From: Atopostipes suicloacalis DSM 15692
GTDB taxonomy: Bacteria > Bacillota > Bacilli > Lactobacillales > Carnobacteriaceae_A
Direction of reading: 5' to 3'
Assembly (NCBI RefSeq): GCF_900129085.1
Contig: NZ_FQUF01000007.1
Span: 1-64,000, forward strand
DNA: 64,000 nucleotides
Within the stretch, counting starts at the first letter, position 1. Every line of letters starts with the position of its first letter. The position numbers were made by a program, and so were the translations under genes. Positions 26,600-36,278 of this stretch are shown piece after piece. The notes beneath the pieces were generated by a model. The model saw nothing but the letters and a program-made list of their open reading frames with translations. It was not told the DNA's origin and made no database searches.

Positions 26600-27364
26600 T
26601 TATTTTTCTTCTTCTTTATTTTCAGCTTTACCTTGTTTAGCGACAGCTTCCATTTTCTCTTTAACTGCTTCTTGATCACCAAGGTAATAGCTATCTGTCA
26701 CATTGAAATCATCATCGAATTCATACACTAAAGGAATTCCTGTTGGGATATTTACTCCCATAATCTCATCATCACTTAATTCGTCAAAATATTTAACAAG
26801 AGCACGAATTGAATTTCCGTGTGCAGAAATTAAGACACGTTTCCCATCGAGCATTTGTGGTTTGATCGTTTCTTCAAAATAAGGAACGGCTCGTTCAATC
26901 GTTTCTTTTAAGGATTCATTCAATGGTAATTCATCTTTATTTTCAACTTCTCGATAAGCTGCCATATTACGTGGAGCTTGTTCATCATCTGGATCTAAAG
27001 CTGGGGGTAACACATCGAATGAACGACGCCAGATTAAAACTTGTTCATCCCCATATTTTTCAGCTGTTTTTGCTTTATCTAATCCTTGTAAAGCTCCATA
27101 ATGGCGTTCGTTAAGTTTCCAGCTTTTAATAACGGGCAACCATGCTCTATCTAGCACGTCTAAGGCATTATTTAAGGTATGAATCGCACGTTTTAAATAA
27201 GACGTATAAGCAATATCAAAATCATAATTTTCTGCTTTTAAAAGTTCTCCCGCATTTCTGGATTCTTCGACGCCTCTTTCAGATAAATCCACATCAGTCC
27301 ATCCAGTAAATAAATTCTTTTTATTCCATTCACTTTCACCATGTCGAACGAGTACTAATTTCAT
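26600..27364 (-). CDS. gpmA: 2,3-bisphosphoglycerate-dependent phosphoglycerate mutase
   Basis: This enzyme interconverts 3- and 2-phosphoglycerate in glycolysis through a phosphohistidine. The catalytic motif [10 protein letters not shown] is at the N-terminus, with [27 protein letters not shown] and the second His in [13 protein letters not shown]. The core matches the usual 228-230 residues; this protein has 254, with an extra charged C-terminal tail ([19 protein letters not shown]). Monocistronic. Confidence 0.95.
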   Translation of the reverse strand: MKLVLVRHGESEWNKKNLFTGWTDVDLSERGVEESRNAGELLKAENYDFDIAYTSYLKRAIHTLNNALDVLDRAWLPVIKSWKLNERHYGALQGLDKAKTAEKYGDEQVLIWRRSFDVLPPALDPDDEQAPRNMAAYREVENKDELPLNESLKETIERAVPYFEETIKPQMLDGKRVLISAHGNSIRALVKYFDELSDDEIMGVNIPTGIPLVYEFDDDFNVTDSYYLGDQEAVKEKMEAVAKQGKAENKEEEK

Positions 27365-27543
27365 TCAAAACTCCTCCTTTAAATTTCTTATAGCCACCTA
27401 TCATTTACATTTTATCTCTCCTCTCAGCAAAATGCTACTATTGACTATTCTTTTTTCAAAATGATGTGAAGTTCTTTTTTTATTCCTAAATTAACTGTAT
27501 ATATATGTTATCATTAAAATAAATTTAAAATATAAGGTGCTGT

Positions 27544-27984
27544 ATGAACAAAAAATTAATTACTCATTTAAATCGCTTGATCACAACTTCAGTCTATATT
27601 ACATATCCTATAGTTCTCTTCTACTTAGTGTATCTCCGAGATGTACGTTTTTGGAGAGTGCTATTGGCCCCAGGAATTTCTTTTGTTTTTGTTAGTATTT
27701 TTCGCCATTACGTAAATGCTCCTCGTCCTTACGAAGTAGCAGATATCGAGCCCATTATCGAAAAAGAAACTACTGGAAATTCTTTTCCAAGTCGACATGT
27801 ATTTTCTATATTTGTGATTGCAACGACACTCTATTTCATTTCAAAACCTTTAGGCATTCTATTAATGATTGCGGGGGTTTTACTCGCTATTTTACGTGTT
27901 GTTGGGGGTGTCCATTTTCCTAGAGATGTTATCGCTGGTGCAATCATTGGGATCGTGTCTGGAGTTCTAGGATTTTATTTGTAG
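27544..27984 (+). CDS. PAP2 superfamily phosphatase
   Basis: The 146-residue membrane protein carries the acid phosphatase motifs: a KxxxxxxRP-like region (RHYVNAPRPYE), PSRH in NSFPSRHVFS and the catalytic SRxxxxxHxxxD-like GGVHFPRDVIAG. It is about five helices and shorter than most family members. Family enzymes dephosphorylate phosphatidate, undecaprenyl diphosphate or phosphatidylglycerophosphate; a lipid-carrier role is plausible but unproven. GGTGCTGT is the only ribosome site visible before the ATG. Confidence 0.85.
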   Translation: MNKKLITHLNRLITTSVYITYPIVLFYLVYLRDVRFWRVLLAPGISFVFVSIFRHYVNAPRPYEVADIEPIIEKETTGNSFPSRHVFSIFVIATTLYFISKPLGILLMIAGVLLAILRVVGGVHFPRDVIAGAIIGIVSGVLGFYL

Positions 27985-28020
27985 GAATAAATTTTCATAC
28001 CACAAAGCGATAACACACTT

Positions 28021-28656
28021 TTAGTAAAGATTTAATTTTTTTTGTAGTTCCGAAAAGAACATAGAAACATGATACCCATCCGCAATAGCGTGAGAGACTT
28101 GAAAAGTTATAGGCATTTTAAAAATTTCATCTAATTTTTCATATTTTCCAAGGGTAAGCATTTTGATTATTTGATTTTCCTGAGCTTTTGAGTTGGAAGA
28201 AAAATGTTCGAAATGCATCCATGGAATGCTAGAAACATTAAATATATTTGGTGGTAAATTTCCCTGGGGAACGATAGTATCAGACTCTTCATACTCTCTT
28301 ACTATCGATTTATATTGCTTATCAAAAGTTATATAATCTTCCTTCATATCTGCATATAAAGTAAAAAACTTCTTGCTATTTTGGTTAAAAGCAGAAAATG
28401 TTGGAACTATTTCTTTCCATTGAACGAGCGAACTGTCGAGAAAATCGTATTTAAAGTTTTCAAACGTATTAATTGTGTTATAAATTTGAAACAATAAGTA
28501 AGACTGAAAACTAATATCTTCATCTTTACACTTTTGAATAGCTTTTGTGACATCTATTTTTACAGTAAATTCAATGACATTTCCAACACTTGTAAAGTAC
28601 TGGAAGTAATCAGCTCTTTCAAATTTTTCTATGTCAATTTCTTTATATTCTTTCAT
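28021..28656 (-). CDS. Chloramphenicol acetyltransferase-like protein (CAT family)
   Basis: The 211-residue protein fits the trimeric CAT fold. FQSYLLFQIYNTIN and FNQNSKKFFTLYADM match the chloramphenicol-binding part, FNVSSIPWMHFEHF the middle, and QVSHAIADGYHVSMFF the active-site signature. The catalytic His and Asp of HxxxDG are present, but the preceding conserved His is Ser. This is typical of divergent chromosomal CAT-like proteins in Firmicutes, so resistance is possible but not assured. Divergent from a GNAT gene 100 bases away. Confidence 0.88.
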   Translation of the reverse strand: MKEYKEIDIEKFERADYFQYFTSVGNVIEFTVKIDVTKAIQKCKDEDISFQSYLLFQIYNTINTFENFKYDFLDSSLVQWKEIVPTFSAFNQNSKKFFTLYADMKEDYITFDKQYKSIVREYEESDTIVPQGNLPPNIFNVSSIPWMHFEHFSSNSKAQENQIIKMLTLGKYEKLDEIFKMPITFQVSHAIADGYHVSMFFSELQKKLNLY

Positions 28657-28755
28657 AATACACCCCTAAAATTTCTACTTTTATTAATCATCCTACTAAA
28701 ATATTCTATTAACAAATTATAGCATATCTTTAAACAAAGAATAGGAGATGCAAAA

Positions 28756-29235
28756 TTGATGATTATTAGAAAGTTTCAACATTCTGATATTAATCAAATT
28801 GTCTTATTATTTTATAAGACTGTACATTCAGTGAATGCAGCGGATTATTCAATAGAACAACTTAATGCCTGGGCATCCAAAAATGAGATAGAAGAAAGAA
28901 TGAAAAACTGGCCTAAATCTCTCAACAATAACTTTTCTTATGTTGTTGAAAAAAATAATAAGATTGTTGGTTTTAGTGATATGACTTATAAAGGGTATCT
29001 GGATAGACTTTATGTTCATAAGGACTTTCAGGAACAAGGAATCGCAACAGCTTTGGTAAATAAAATCGAAGCTGTTGCAAGGAAAAATAACCTTCTAAAA
29101 GTTTATACGGAAGCTAGTATAACAGCTAAAATTTTTTTCAAAAAACGTGGATATACTATAATAAAATCGCAAAACGTAGAACGTAAAGGGATTGTATTAT
29201 CTAATTATTTAATGGTCAAAGAATTAATCTACTAG
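28756..29235 (+). CDS. GNAT family N-acetyltransferase
   Basis: The 158-159-residue protein starts MIIRKFQHSDINQIVLLFYKTV. It has VVEKNNKIVGFSDM and the acetyl-CoA motif LDRLYVHKDFQEQGIATALVNKIE, then TEASITAKIFFKKRGYTIIK. It resembles YafP/YitI-type small acetyltransferases; the substrate is unknown. AGGAG is 8 bases before TTG 28756 and 11 before ATG 28759, so either could start translation. Confidence 0.9.
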   Translation: MMIIRKFQHSDINQIVLLFYKTVHSVNAADYSIEQLNAWASKNEIEERMKNWPKSLNNNFSYVVEKNNKIVGFSDMTYKGYLDRLYVHKDFQEQGIATALVNKIEAVARKNNLLKVYTEASITAKIFFKKRGYTIIKSQNVERKGIVLSNYLMVKELIY

Positions 29236-29276
29236 GATAATTAAATAGTTCCATCATCCTTTAAAAATATAACACT

Positions 29277-29591
29277 TTAAATCATTAAATGAATCACTCC
29301 ACCTACAATTGAAACCGTGAGCATTATTTTACTAATTAAAAGTGAATCCTTACTTCTTAAATCTAATACGAAAGCTATTAGTGCGATGACTCCCCAAACC
29401 AATGCAAGCACCTTCTGGCCTATATAGTTACTAGGTAGTGCTGAAAATGCCATATAAGAAATAACTATTCCAAGTACTGTATTTCCTATGATAGCACCTC
29501 GTCTCCAATATTCTTTATAAAGTAAAAATTGTCCTGCAACTACTAAAATTATTAAAACAATAAATACTATTTTTAAAATTCCTAAAGCCAT
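29277..29591 (-). CDS. Small membrane protein, unknown function
   Basis: The 104-residue protein has four predicted helices (about residues 5-24, 33-50, 60-77 and 84-103) with a KEYWRRG loop, and no recognised family. AAAGGAGAG precedes the start. It sits between an acetyltransferase gene and pyruvate oxidase without an obvious operon partner. Confidence 0.65.
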   Translation of the reverse strand: MALGILKIVFIVLIILVVAGQFLLYKEYWRRGAIIGNTVLGIVISYMAFSALPSNYIGQKVLALVWGVIALIAFVLDLRSKDSLLISKIMLTVSIVGGVIHLMI

Positions 29592-29723
29592 ACATAACCT
29601 CTCCTTTTTGATTCATCTATTTATTCGAACCTGCAATGAACAAGAATGATTCCTTTCATCGTAAAACTTATTCTTACTTTAGAATGATATCAACAATTTC
29701 GCATCTGAAGCCTAATAAAAATA

Positions 29724-29763
29724 AAATACCCTTTAAATCCACATTAGAATTTAAAGGGTATTT
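29724..29763 (-). terminator. Terminator of pyruvate oxidase gene
   Basis: A perfect 15-bp stem (AAATACCCTTTAAAT and its complement) lies 11 bases after the stop; the minus strand continues with TTTATTTTTATT. Confidence 0.9.
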
Positions 29764-29774
29764 TTCATACGATA

Positions 29775-31553
29775 TTATTTAATATATTTAGATTCTAATC
29801 CTTCAGCTTCTAAAAACTCTCTAAATGGAACAAGTTCTTCCGCTTCATATTTTTCTTTATATGCTTTAATTTCATCGTCACTGTATAGTTTTGGATCTAA
29901 TTTTAATGTTTCAACAGGAATTGGACGGTCTTTTGTAATCTTACAATCTAAAACAACCGTACGACCTTGTTTATAGTGTTCAACCGCTTCTTGCATAACT
30001 CGGTCAATATCTTCAATACGTGATACTGTTAGTCCTACAGCGCCTTGTGCTTCAGCAATTTTAGCATAATCTACGTCTGTAAAGTCAACTCCAAATATAT
30101 TCTTATTCGTATCTTCATATTTATTTTTAATGAATGCATACTCTGTATTTGTGAAAACCACGTTAATTACAGGCATATTGTAACGAACATTGGTTACAAC
30201 ATCTGGATAGGTCATTGAGTAAGCACCATCTCCCATAATGTTCCATACTTGGCGGTCTGGATAAGTGTTTTTAGCTCCAATCCCACCTGGTATAGCAATA
30301 CCCATTGTTGCGAATAGTGGAGAAGTACGCCACATATTCTTTGGTGTCATATGCAAGTGACGAATAGAAGTTTGTGTTGAGTTTCCAACATCAATTGAGT
30401 AAATAGCATCTTCATCTGCATGGTTATTAATTGCATTATAAACTTGATAGAATTGAAGAGGTCCTTCTTCTTTTGTTTCTAACTTATTAATAAATCCGCG
30501 CCAATTTTCGATATTTTTAAGGTTGGCATTCCACCAAGCCGATTCTTCAACGGCATCCACTTTGTTTAAAATTGAATCAACCGCTTCTCCTGCATCCCCA
30601 AGAATGGCAACATCTGTGTTATGACGTTTACCAAGCATCGTTGAGTTAATATCAATTTGAATAAAGTGTTCAATATTTCTAAAAGTTCCCTCAATTTCTG
30701 CGAATGGGAAGTTTGATCCAACGAAAAGCACAGTATCTGCTTCAAGAATTGTTTCATTTGCTGGCTTCCAACCTACACGGTAAGTTGAACCTGCTAGGGC
30801 TTCAAAGTCCCATTCAAATGTTTCAAAGTTTTTCCCAGTCGTAATAACAGGAGCTTTGATTTTACGTGCTAATTCTTGAACAGCTGGTCCATGTCCCATT
30901 GTTCCAATTCCTGCATAAATAACTGGACGTTTAGACTCATTTAACAAAGCTACCGCGTCATCAATATCTTCTTCATTAATAGCAGAAGGTACATGGTCAC
31001 GATAATTAGAACCTGAAGAGTAGAAAGCATCTTCAGCAATTTCTTCAAATCCAAAGTCTGCTGGAACTTCTAAAACAGCTACTCCACGTTTTGAAATTGC
31101 ATGTCTTGCAGCTTCATCCACTAATTTTGGTAATTGTTCAGCATAAGCTACACGACGATTAAATACAGAAATATGATCATACATTGGATTTTGATTTAAT
31201 TCTTGGAAAGCATCCATGTTTAATTCTTTTTGAGGGCGTGCACCTAAAATTGCTACAACTGGAATATTATCCATCGCTGCGTCGTAAAGCCCATTAATTA
31301 AATGCGACGCTCCTGGTCCACCAGAACCGACACATACACCTAGTTTTCCACCAAATTTCCACTGCATGACTGCAGCCATTGCTCCTACTTCTTCATGTTT
31401 CACTTGAAGAAATTTAATGTTATTTTCTTCATCACCCATTGCATCCATTAATGAACTTAACGTTCCTGATGGAATACCATACATGGTGTCTACTCCCCAG
31501 CCTTCAAGTACTTTTAATACCGCCAAGCCGACTTTAATATTTTTAGCTGACAT
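29775..31553 (-). CDS. spxB: Pyruvate oxidase
   Basis: Pyruvate oxidase converts pyruvate, phosphate and O2 to acetyl phosphate, CO2 and H2O2, using TPP, FAD and Mg2+. The 592-residue protein has the N-terminal TPP-enzyme domain with the catalytic Glu ([12 protein letters not shown]), a central FAD domain and the C-terminal TPP signature [15 protein letters not shown]...[13 protein letters not shown]. The length equals that of lactobacillal and streptococcal enzymes. Start ATG follows AGGAGG. A possible catabolite-control site lies about 170 bases upstream. The enzyme gives extra ATP aerobically and makes the cell a peroxide producer. Confidence 0.95.
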   Translation of the reverse strand: MSAKNIKVGLAVLKVLEGWGVDTMYGIPSGTLSSLMDAMGDEENNIKFLQVKHEEVGAMAAVMQWKFGGKLGVCVGSGGPGASHLINGLYDAAMDNIPVVAILGARPQKELNMDAFQELNQNPMYDHISVFNRRVAYAEQLPKLVDEAARHAISKRGVAVLEVPADFGFEEIAEDAFYSSGSNYRDHVPSAINEEDIDDAVALLNESKRPVIYAGIGTMGHGPAVQELARKIKAPVITTGKNFETFEWDFEALAGSTYRVGWKPANETILEADTVLFVGSNFPFAEIEGTFRNIEHFIQIDINSTMLGKRHNTDVAILGDAGEAVDSILNKVDAVEESAWWNANLKNIENWRGFINKLETKEEGPLQFYQVYNAINNHADEDAIYSIDVGNSTQTSIRHLHMTPKNMWRTSPLFATMGIAIPGGIGAKNTYPDRQVWNIMGDGAYSMTYPDVVTNVRYNMPVINVVFTNTEYAFIKNKYEDTNKNIFGVDFTDVDYAKIAEAQGAVGLTVSRIEDIDRVMQEAVEHYKQGRTVVLDCKITKDRPIPVETLKLDPKLYSDDEIKAYKEKYEAEELVPFREFLEAEGLESKYIK

Positions 31554-31720
31554 TTAGTAAATCCTCCTATAGATGGTTCTTTTCAATTTATTTTTTCTCA
31601 ACATTAAGATACTATCACTTTTGTCTACAATAATCCAACATTTTTAACTATATTTTTCTTTTTTTCTAAGTGAAAAAAGTACATAAGATAATCAAGAGAG
31701 AATCATACAAAAATGGCTGC

Positions 31721-31734
31721 AGAATGCGTTTACA
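31721..31734 (-). promoter_or_regulatory. Weak cre-like site upstream of pyruvate oxidase
   Basis: TGTAAACGCATTCT on the minus strand keeps the cre half-site TGTAAACG but departs from the consensus at two positions in the other half. CcpA control of spxB is known in streptococci; here it is a guess from the half-site. Confidence 0.25.
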
Positions 31735-31841
31735 CCACTAAAACTAATCATTTTTTTACCAAGTAAAAACAATTTAGTTTTTATATATAACAGACTCTAA
31801 GAAAGCTTTCAATTTTAATATTATTATTTAATTAAAAAATA

Positions 31842-31876
31842 ATGGACAAATATCATTTGTTAATGATACTGTCCAT
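31842..31876 (-). terminator. Terminator downstream of DUF1835-like gene
   Basis: ATGGACA...TATCAT pairs with ATGATA...TGTCCAT around a 6-base loop, and the minus-strand reading ends in TTATTTTTTAATT. It is about 100 bases after the gene. The remaining part of 31554-31976 shows only the spxB promoter region. Confidence 0.7.
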
Positions 31877-31976
31877 ACAATTAAAAATTATTTCGCTGAA
31901 TTAGATACTTCAAAAATCGTTTCTTTGGAAGATTTATAATACATACTTGATTATTTGTATGGCTACTTTTTATTCT

Positions 31977-32858
31977 TTAGATCTTTCTTAACACTTTTTC
32001 ATAGGGATGAGAAAGATTTTTACTATTAACAACAACCAATTTATTATCTTCTATCATCTTGTTCATCCGCAAAGCATACCAGCTATCACTAATTCCTAAA
32101 TTATATTCTCCTAAAAGTTTTCCAATAAATCGTCCCAGAATAAAATCATCTTCTGGGAGATTACTCTGGATAATGAAATCATAAAAATCTTCTGGTACAG
32201 AAATAACTTCTCCATTTATAATTGCTCTTAAAGGTGCATTCTCTTCTATTAATCTCTGCCAATAGCCACTATGCATTTTCTTTTCCATCTGAGATAATTG
32301 CTTTTCAAATGGTAAAAATTGATAAAATCTTCCCGCTTCAACTTCTGCCCAAGAATTATAAACAACTATTGCATCCTTAAATACTTTCTTTTCAGGTAAA
32401 GAGACAACACTTATCTCACAATCAATATCTCTCAATATATAGCAAACAAAATAAAAACCACAGATTGAATAAGGAGCATCACTTTTCCATATTCTTATCG
32501 GTATATTATTTTTAGCAGCATTCAGCAGTTTCTCCATATCTTTGCGTTGATTTTGAAAAAAATGCTCTTGTTCTTTATGATCAAAGTTAAAATGACTCCA
32601 TAGATTTCGAAAAACATTTTGACGCTCTTCTCCATCGATTGCTCCTGAGATCTTCCCAACATCAAGAGAAAAACCGATATTAACGACATCTTCAGATTTA
32701 CCACCAATTGCTTGTCCTTGAAAATGTTCCTTTCGTTCAGTCTCTGTTGGTTCTTCACCAATATGTCCGATGATTCCTTGTTGCATATTTCTTTCATCAT
32801 AATTTTTTGCGACTATGAGTGAGCCTTTCTCACTATCATTGAATACAACTTCAAGCAT
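31977..32858 (-). CDS. DUF1835/DUF3658 domain protein
   Basis: The 293-residue protein starts MLEVVFNDSEKGSLIVAKN, as DUF1835 proteins do, and continues with a charged middle and WSHFNFDH. Its C-terminal part, with FYDFIIQSNLPEDD, IGKLLGEYNLGISDSWYALRMNKMIEDNKL, fits DUF3658. The function is unknown; these proteins are often near stress or phage-defence-like genes, but there is no such context here. AGGAG is inside the annotated-looking longer frame (TTG 32888), so the ATG at 32858, 7 bases after it, is the better start. The next gene upstream is an AraC regulator. Confidence 0.75.
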   Translation of the reverse strand: MLEVVFNDSEKGSLIVAKNYDERNMQQGIIGHIGEEPTETERKEHFQGQAIGGKSEDVVNIGFSLDVGKISGAIDGEERQNVFRNLWSHFNFDHKEQEHFFQNQRKDMEKLLNAAKNNIPIRIWKSDAPYSICGFYFVCYILRDIDCEISVVSLPEKKVFKDAIVVYNSWAEVEAGRFYQFLPFEKQLSQMEKKMHSGYWQRLIEENAPLRAIINGEVISVPEDFYDFIIQSNLPEDDFILGRFIGKLLGEYNLGISDSWYALRMNKMIEDNKLVVVNSKNLSHPYEKVLRKI

Positions 32859-32928
32859 CATTTCACTCCTATAATATGTTTCTAACAATAGTCTATTTTT
32901 ACAAATAATTCAGCAAGTAACTAGACAA

Positions 32929-33813
32929 TTATTTAAACTCTAAATTAACTGGCTCTTCGGGAAAAGTATCTTCAGATTCTCTAATATCTGTAGTAGGCGT
33001 TGAATCATTTACTTCATCAAAGGAACAAAGATCGATCCAAATTTTCCCTGAGCCTGCTAAAATAACACCTATATTAATATTAATACTTTCTTTTGGAATA
33101 TCTAAGACACATGAATAATGGTTCCAAGAAGTGGAGCCTGTAATTGGTCGATCAGACATGTTATCAAAACCTAGCATCTCATAAGACTTATCATCGATCC
33201 TCATCCATAGACCACTCCATCCATCAACATCTTCACTTTTAATAAAACCAGAAAATCGCATGCGTTTCCCTAAAAATGATTTTGCTTGAAAGGTCTGCAT
33301 CAAATTTGAAAAATCTTGGCCTGCGTCTATTGTAGTAAGATTTGAGGAAATTCTTATAGAATAATCCGATTGATTTGAATCCAAATAGTCTTTTTCCATA
33401 CTGTATTTATCTACATCTGTTCCAGTAAATGTCCAACCTTCTATTGGTGTATCCATTAATATCTTCTCCTTTTCCATTTGAATTAATTCTTTCATTAAAA
33501 CACGATATTGGCTTGGCGTTTGGTGATAAAGTTGCTGAAACGACCTTGTAAAAGCTTCGTGACTATTAAATTGATAAGAGTAAGCAATATCAATTATTTT
33601 TAAATCAGTATAAATTAATAATTTTGCTGCACTAACTAATCTTCTTCTACGAATATAATCATAAATGTTATAGCCAATCTCTGACTTGAATATTCTATGA
33701 AAATAATACTTTGAATATTTGAAATGTTTTGCTAGATCATCCAATGTTAAAGGTTCATCTAAATGGATTTCAATATATTCAATAACAGAATTTATTATAC
33801 TATCATGCTTCAT
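32929..33813 (-). CDS. AraC family transcriptional regulator with C-terminal ligand domain
   Basis: An AraC-type double helix-turn-helix occupies residues 1-105: LDDLAKHFKYSKYYFHRIFK and IIDIAYSYQFNSHEAFTRSF with the QTPSQYR end. The rest, about 130-294, looks like a beta-sandwich carbohydrate- or ligand-binding domain (SGFIKSEDVDGWSGLWMRID, GSGKIWIDLCSFDEV), a layout known in some Bacillus regulators. The longer frame opens at 33843, but AGGTGGTGG is placed just before ATG 33813. Target genes are not evident; the DUF1835-like gene follows by 70 bases. Confidence 0.85.
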   Translation of the reverse strand: MKHDSIINSVIEYIEIHLDEPLTLDDLAKHFKYSKYYFHRIFKSEIGYNIYDYIRRRRLVSAAKLLIYTDLKIIDIAYSYQFNSHEAFTRSFQQLYHQTPSQYRVLMKELIQMEKEKILMDTPIEGWTFTGTDVDKYSMEKDYLDSNQSDYSIRISSNLTTIDAGQDFSNLMQTFQAKSFLGKRMRFSGFIKSEDVDGWSGLWMRIDDKSYEMLGFDNMSDRPITGSTSWNHYSCVLDIPKESININIGVILAGSGKIWIDLCSFDEVNDSTPTTDIRESEDTFPEEPVNLEFK

Positions 33814-33937
33814 ACAACCACCACCTGCTCTATATACTACCACAGCGGAAAAGAAGGAATTTGATAAATATTGCTTTTTTCATACTTTTATTTAATTGAT
33901 ATTCTGTTCATACTCATTTTTGAACGTCTAGATACAA

Positions 33938-33965
33938 AAAGAGCACTATTTTCATAGTACTCTTT
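33938..33965 (-). terminator. Terminator of capA-like gene
   Basis: AAAGAGCACTAT and ATAGTACTCTTT form a 12-bp stem with one mismatch and a 4-base loop; the minus strand continues with TTTTTG. Confidence 0.8.
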
Positions 33966-33989
33966 CGTTTAACTCAAGTAAGCAGAGAC

Positions 33990-35240
33990 TTATTTAATAT
34001 ACGTATTTAAATATTTTTCTGTTGCCTCTAATGATTCCTTCAACTTATCTTTATCAAGGTCTTTCATGATTTCACTAGAACTTTCATCTTCTAAAAACTG
34101 TTTAATCGGAATAATTCTATATTCAAATTTTCCATCCACTTCTGTTTCAGTTCTTGATACCCATGTTGGGATATAATCAATGTCACTAATATGAGTTTCA
34201 TCTGTTTCTAGGTCTTTTTCTAACTCGATTTTAACCATTGCCCCGTCTTCTGTACGTTTAAAATCCTTACCAAGTGTTTCACGACGTTGATTGGAAATAA
34301 AATTACCTAGTGAATAAACAATAAATGTATTATTTGTCTCTAGCATGTCGCTTTTTTGAATGACGTGTGGATGACTCCCAATAATAATGTCTACACCTTG
34401 TTCTGCCATAAACTGTGCATATTCTTTTTGCGTGGCAGAAGGTTCCTGACTATACTCAACACCCCAATGCATAAAGGCAATGATGATATCTGCGCCATTC
34501 TCTTTTGCTTCGGCAGTATCTTTTGCTATTTGGTCTTTGTCCATTAAGTTAATGGCATCATGGATTTCATCATCTGATAATCCTAATTGATCTTGTTGAT
34601 TAATCATTTCTGTATAAGCTAGTAAACCAACTTTGAATCCATTAACTTCTTTCATCTTAATTCTTGATTCAGGTTTTTCTTCGTAGGTACCAATAAACTC
34701 TAAATCATGTTTTTTTAATTGTTGAGCCGTTCTCTTCAAACCATCTAAACCCGTATCAAAACTATGATTATTCGTTGTCGTTACCAAATCTATTCCCGCA
34801 TTTTTAATTGCATCAATCACATCATCAGGCGAGTTAAAAATAGGATAACCCATATACTTAATCCCGTCTCCACCAAGTGTAGTTTCGAAGTTTGCTACAG
34901 CTAAATCTGCTTCAGTGAAATAGGGGGTTACATATTCAAAAAAACTATTGAAATCGTAAGAGTTTTTCTCTTCATCATATACACTATTTAATTGGTCATC
35001 ATGGAACATAATATCCCCTGCAGCTATTAAGGTCATCTTAGAAGTAGATTGCTTCTCATCACTATTTACTGCATTATTTTGCTCATTATTTTGTTCGTTA
35101 TTTTGTTCGTTATTATCAACAGCTGGTACATTTTTATTTTCTTTTCCAAATATAAGATATGCACCAACTGCCAGTATAATAACGAGCAAACTTATTGAAA
35201 TAAAAGGAAGAATCTTTTTCTTCTTTCTACGGTTTAACAT
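33990..35240 (-). CDS. CapA family protein (poly-gamma-glutamate synthesis type)
   Basis: The 416-residue protein has an N-terminal membrane anchor (about residues 9-30), a low-complexity NNEQ linker and an extracellular metallophosphatase-like CapA domain: TLIAAGDIMFHD, VANFETTLGG, TTNNHSFDTG, IIIAFMHWGVEY and GSHPHVIQ. CapA takes part in poly-gamma-glutamate export in Bacillus, but stand-alone homologues are widespread with unknown roles in the envelope. No capB or capC is nearby. Its start overlaps the end of the VanY-like gene by 14 bases, so the two are translationally coupled. The linker is encoded by 12-bp repeats (about 35073-35117). Confidence 0.88.
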   Translation of the reverse strand: MLNRRKKKKILPFISISLLVIILAVGAYLIFGKENKNVPAVDNNEQNNEQNNEQNNAVNSDEKQSTSKMTLIAAGDIMFHDDQLNSVYDEEKNSYDFNSFFEYVTPYFTEADLAVANFETTLGGDGIKYMGYPIFNSPDDVIDAIKNAGIDLVTTTNNHSFDTGLDGLKRTAQQLKKHDLEFIGTYEEKPESRIKMKEVNGFKVGLLAYTEMINQQDQLGLSDDEIHDAINLMDKDQIAKDTAEAKENGADIIIAFMHWGVEYSQEPSATQKEYAQFMAEQGVDIIIGSHPHVIQKSDMLETNNTFIVYSLGNFISNQRRETLGKDFKRTEDGAMVKIELEKDLETDETHISDIDYIPTWVSRTETEVDGKFEYRIIPIKQFLEDESSSEIMKDLDKDKLKESLEATEKYLNTYIK

Positions 35241-35991
35241 CTTCTAATATCCCTTCTTCTTCGACAAACTCTTCATAGGAAAGACCGCTATTATAGACTA
35301 AAGTTGCTAAATCAACTCCAAGATAACGAATATGCCATGGTTCATAAATGTATTTTGTTATTTCTTCTTTATCTTCAGGATAACGGATAATAAAGCCATA
35401 CTTATGGGCATTTTCTGCCAACCAAATTCCTTCGTCTGTTTTACCTAATTCCTCTGATAATTGTAAATCTACACTCTGAGCTGTAACATCCATAACCAGA
35501 CCTGTTTGATGTTCACTTTGACCAGGTTTTGCACTAAATTTATTCGCTTCTTCTTCTCCATGTTGAGCTGCATAATTATTAAATAAACTTACCTGAGTTT
35601 GATAAGATCGATAACCTGAACGTGCATATAGCTTTATGCCTTCTTCTTCCGCATCTTCAAACATTTCAGCTAAAGCATTGGCAGCAACTTCTCGAAGTTG
35701 ATTAACTTCTTCATCTTCCAAAACGGTATCTACCGAAACTCGGACAAGATCTTCTGGAATATAATCTTCTGATAACGAATGTTCTCTGTTTACTAGTACT
35801 TCAACAGAAGGGTCGTGTTCGATAGTATCCAGTACATTTTTCTCTTCTTCTATTTCATTATTTTGTTCATTTTGCTCGTTTTCTTCAATCTTATCATTTG
35901 TTTCTACATTGTTTTCATTTTCATCTGTACTACAACCTGCAAAAATAAACATGCTTGTACAAGTAAGTAAAGTTAAAAATTTTTGTTTCAT
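35227..35991 (-). CDS. D-alanyl-D-alanine carboxypeptidase, VanY-like lipoprotein (M15B)
   Basis: The lipobox FAGC gives a lipidated Cys19, followed by an Asn/Glu-rich linker similar to that of the CapA neighbour. The M15 catalytic domain (about 85-250) has SGYRSYQTQ, the zinc site SEHQTGLVMDVT (His, Asp) and EPWHIRYLG with the second His and catalytic Glu. Such enzymes remove the terminal D-Ala from peptidoglycan stem peptides. Overlap with the CapA gene indicates an operon for envelope modification. No other vancomycin-resistance genes are present, so this is a housekeeping carboxypeptidase. Confidence 0.92.
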   Translation of the reverse strand: MKQKFLTLLTCTSMFIFAGCSTDENENNVETNDKIEENEQNEQNNEIEEEKNVLDTIEHDPSVEVLVNREHSLSEDYIPEDLVRVSVDTVLEDEEVNQLREVAANALAEMFEDAEEEGIKLYARSGYRSYQTQVSLFNNYAAQHGEEEANKFSAKPGQSEHQTGLVMDVTAQSVDLQLSEELGKTDEGIWLAENAHKYGFIIRYPEDKEEITKYIYEPWHIRYLGVDLATLVYNSGLSYEEFVEEEGILEDVKP

Positions 35992-36058
35992 TATATTTCA
36001 TCCTAACTATAGTCATATTCAACAGGTTTTATTATAAACAACACAGTCTCTAAATACA

Positions 36059-36172
36059 ATGATCCTCTTCATTCAAAATTCGCAAGAAAATTGTTTTGGC
36101 TTTCCGAATAGTAAAGATCCAGCGATAAATTTCAAAAGTCTGAAACCCTTTGAAATAGAAGCTATTCAATAA
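36059..36172 (+). other. Short open frame of doubtful status (37 codons)
   Basis: A frame from ATG 36059 to TAA 36170-36172 would encode MILFIQNSQE followed by a run containing FGFPNSKDPAINF and KPFEIEAIQ. The sequence looks protein-like, and reading continues in the same frame after the stop (MEELGILYLN). There is no ribosome site. I read it as a possible gene relic of unknown origin. Confidence 0.2.
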
Positions 36173-36200
36173 ATGGAAGAGTTAGGGATTTTATATTTGA

Positions 36201-36224
36201 ACGATTTTTAATATTAAAAATCGT
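36201..36224. repeat. 24-bp perfect palindrome
   Basis: ACGATTTTTAAT followed by its exact reverse complement ATTAAAAATCGT, with no loop. It is too AT-rich for a normal terminator but perfect in all 12 pairs. It lies in an intergenic stretch of more than 700 bases. Confidence 0.7.
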
Positions 36225-36278
36225 ATACATAAAACAAATTTTTGTTTTTTTTCTTAAGAAAATTTCTATAATGGGTCG

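Noticed and set aside
28021-28656. Mobile chloramphenicol resistance cassette
   Set aside because: The gene is divergent from known resistance types at the active-site His pair, and no transposon or integron sequence surrounds it.
33990-35991. Vancomycin resistance cluster or capsule operon
   Set aside because: Only a VanY-like and a CapA-like gene are present; no vanHAX, vanRS, capB or capC genes accompany them.
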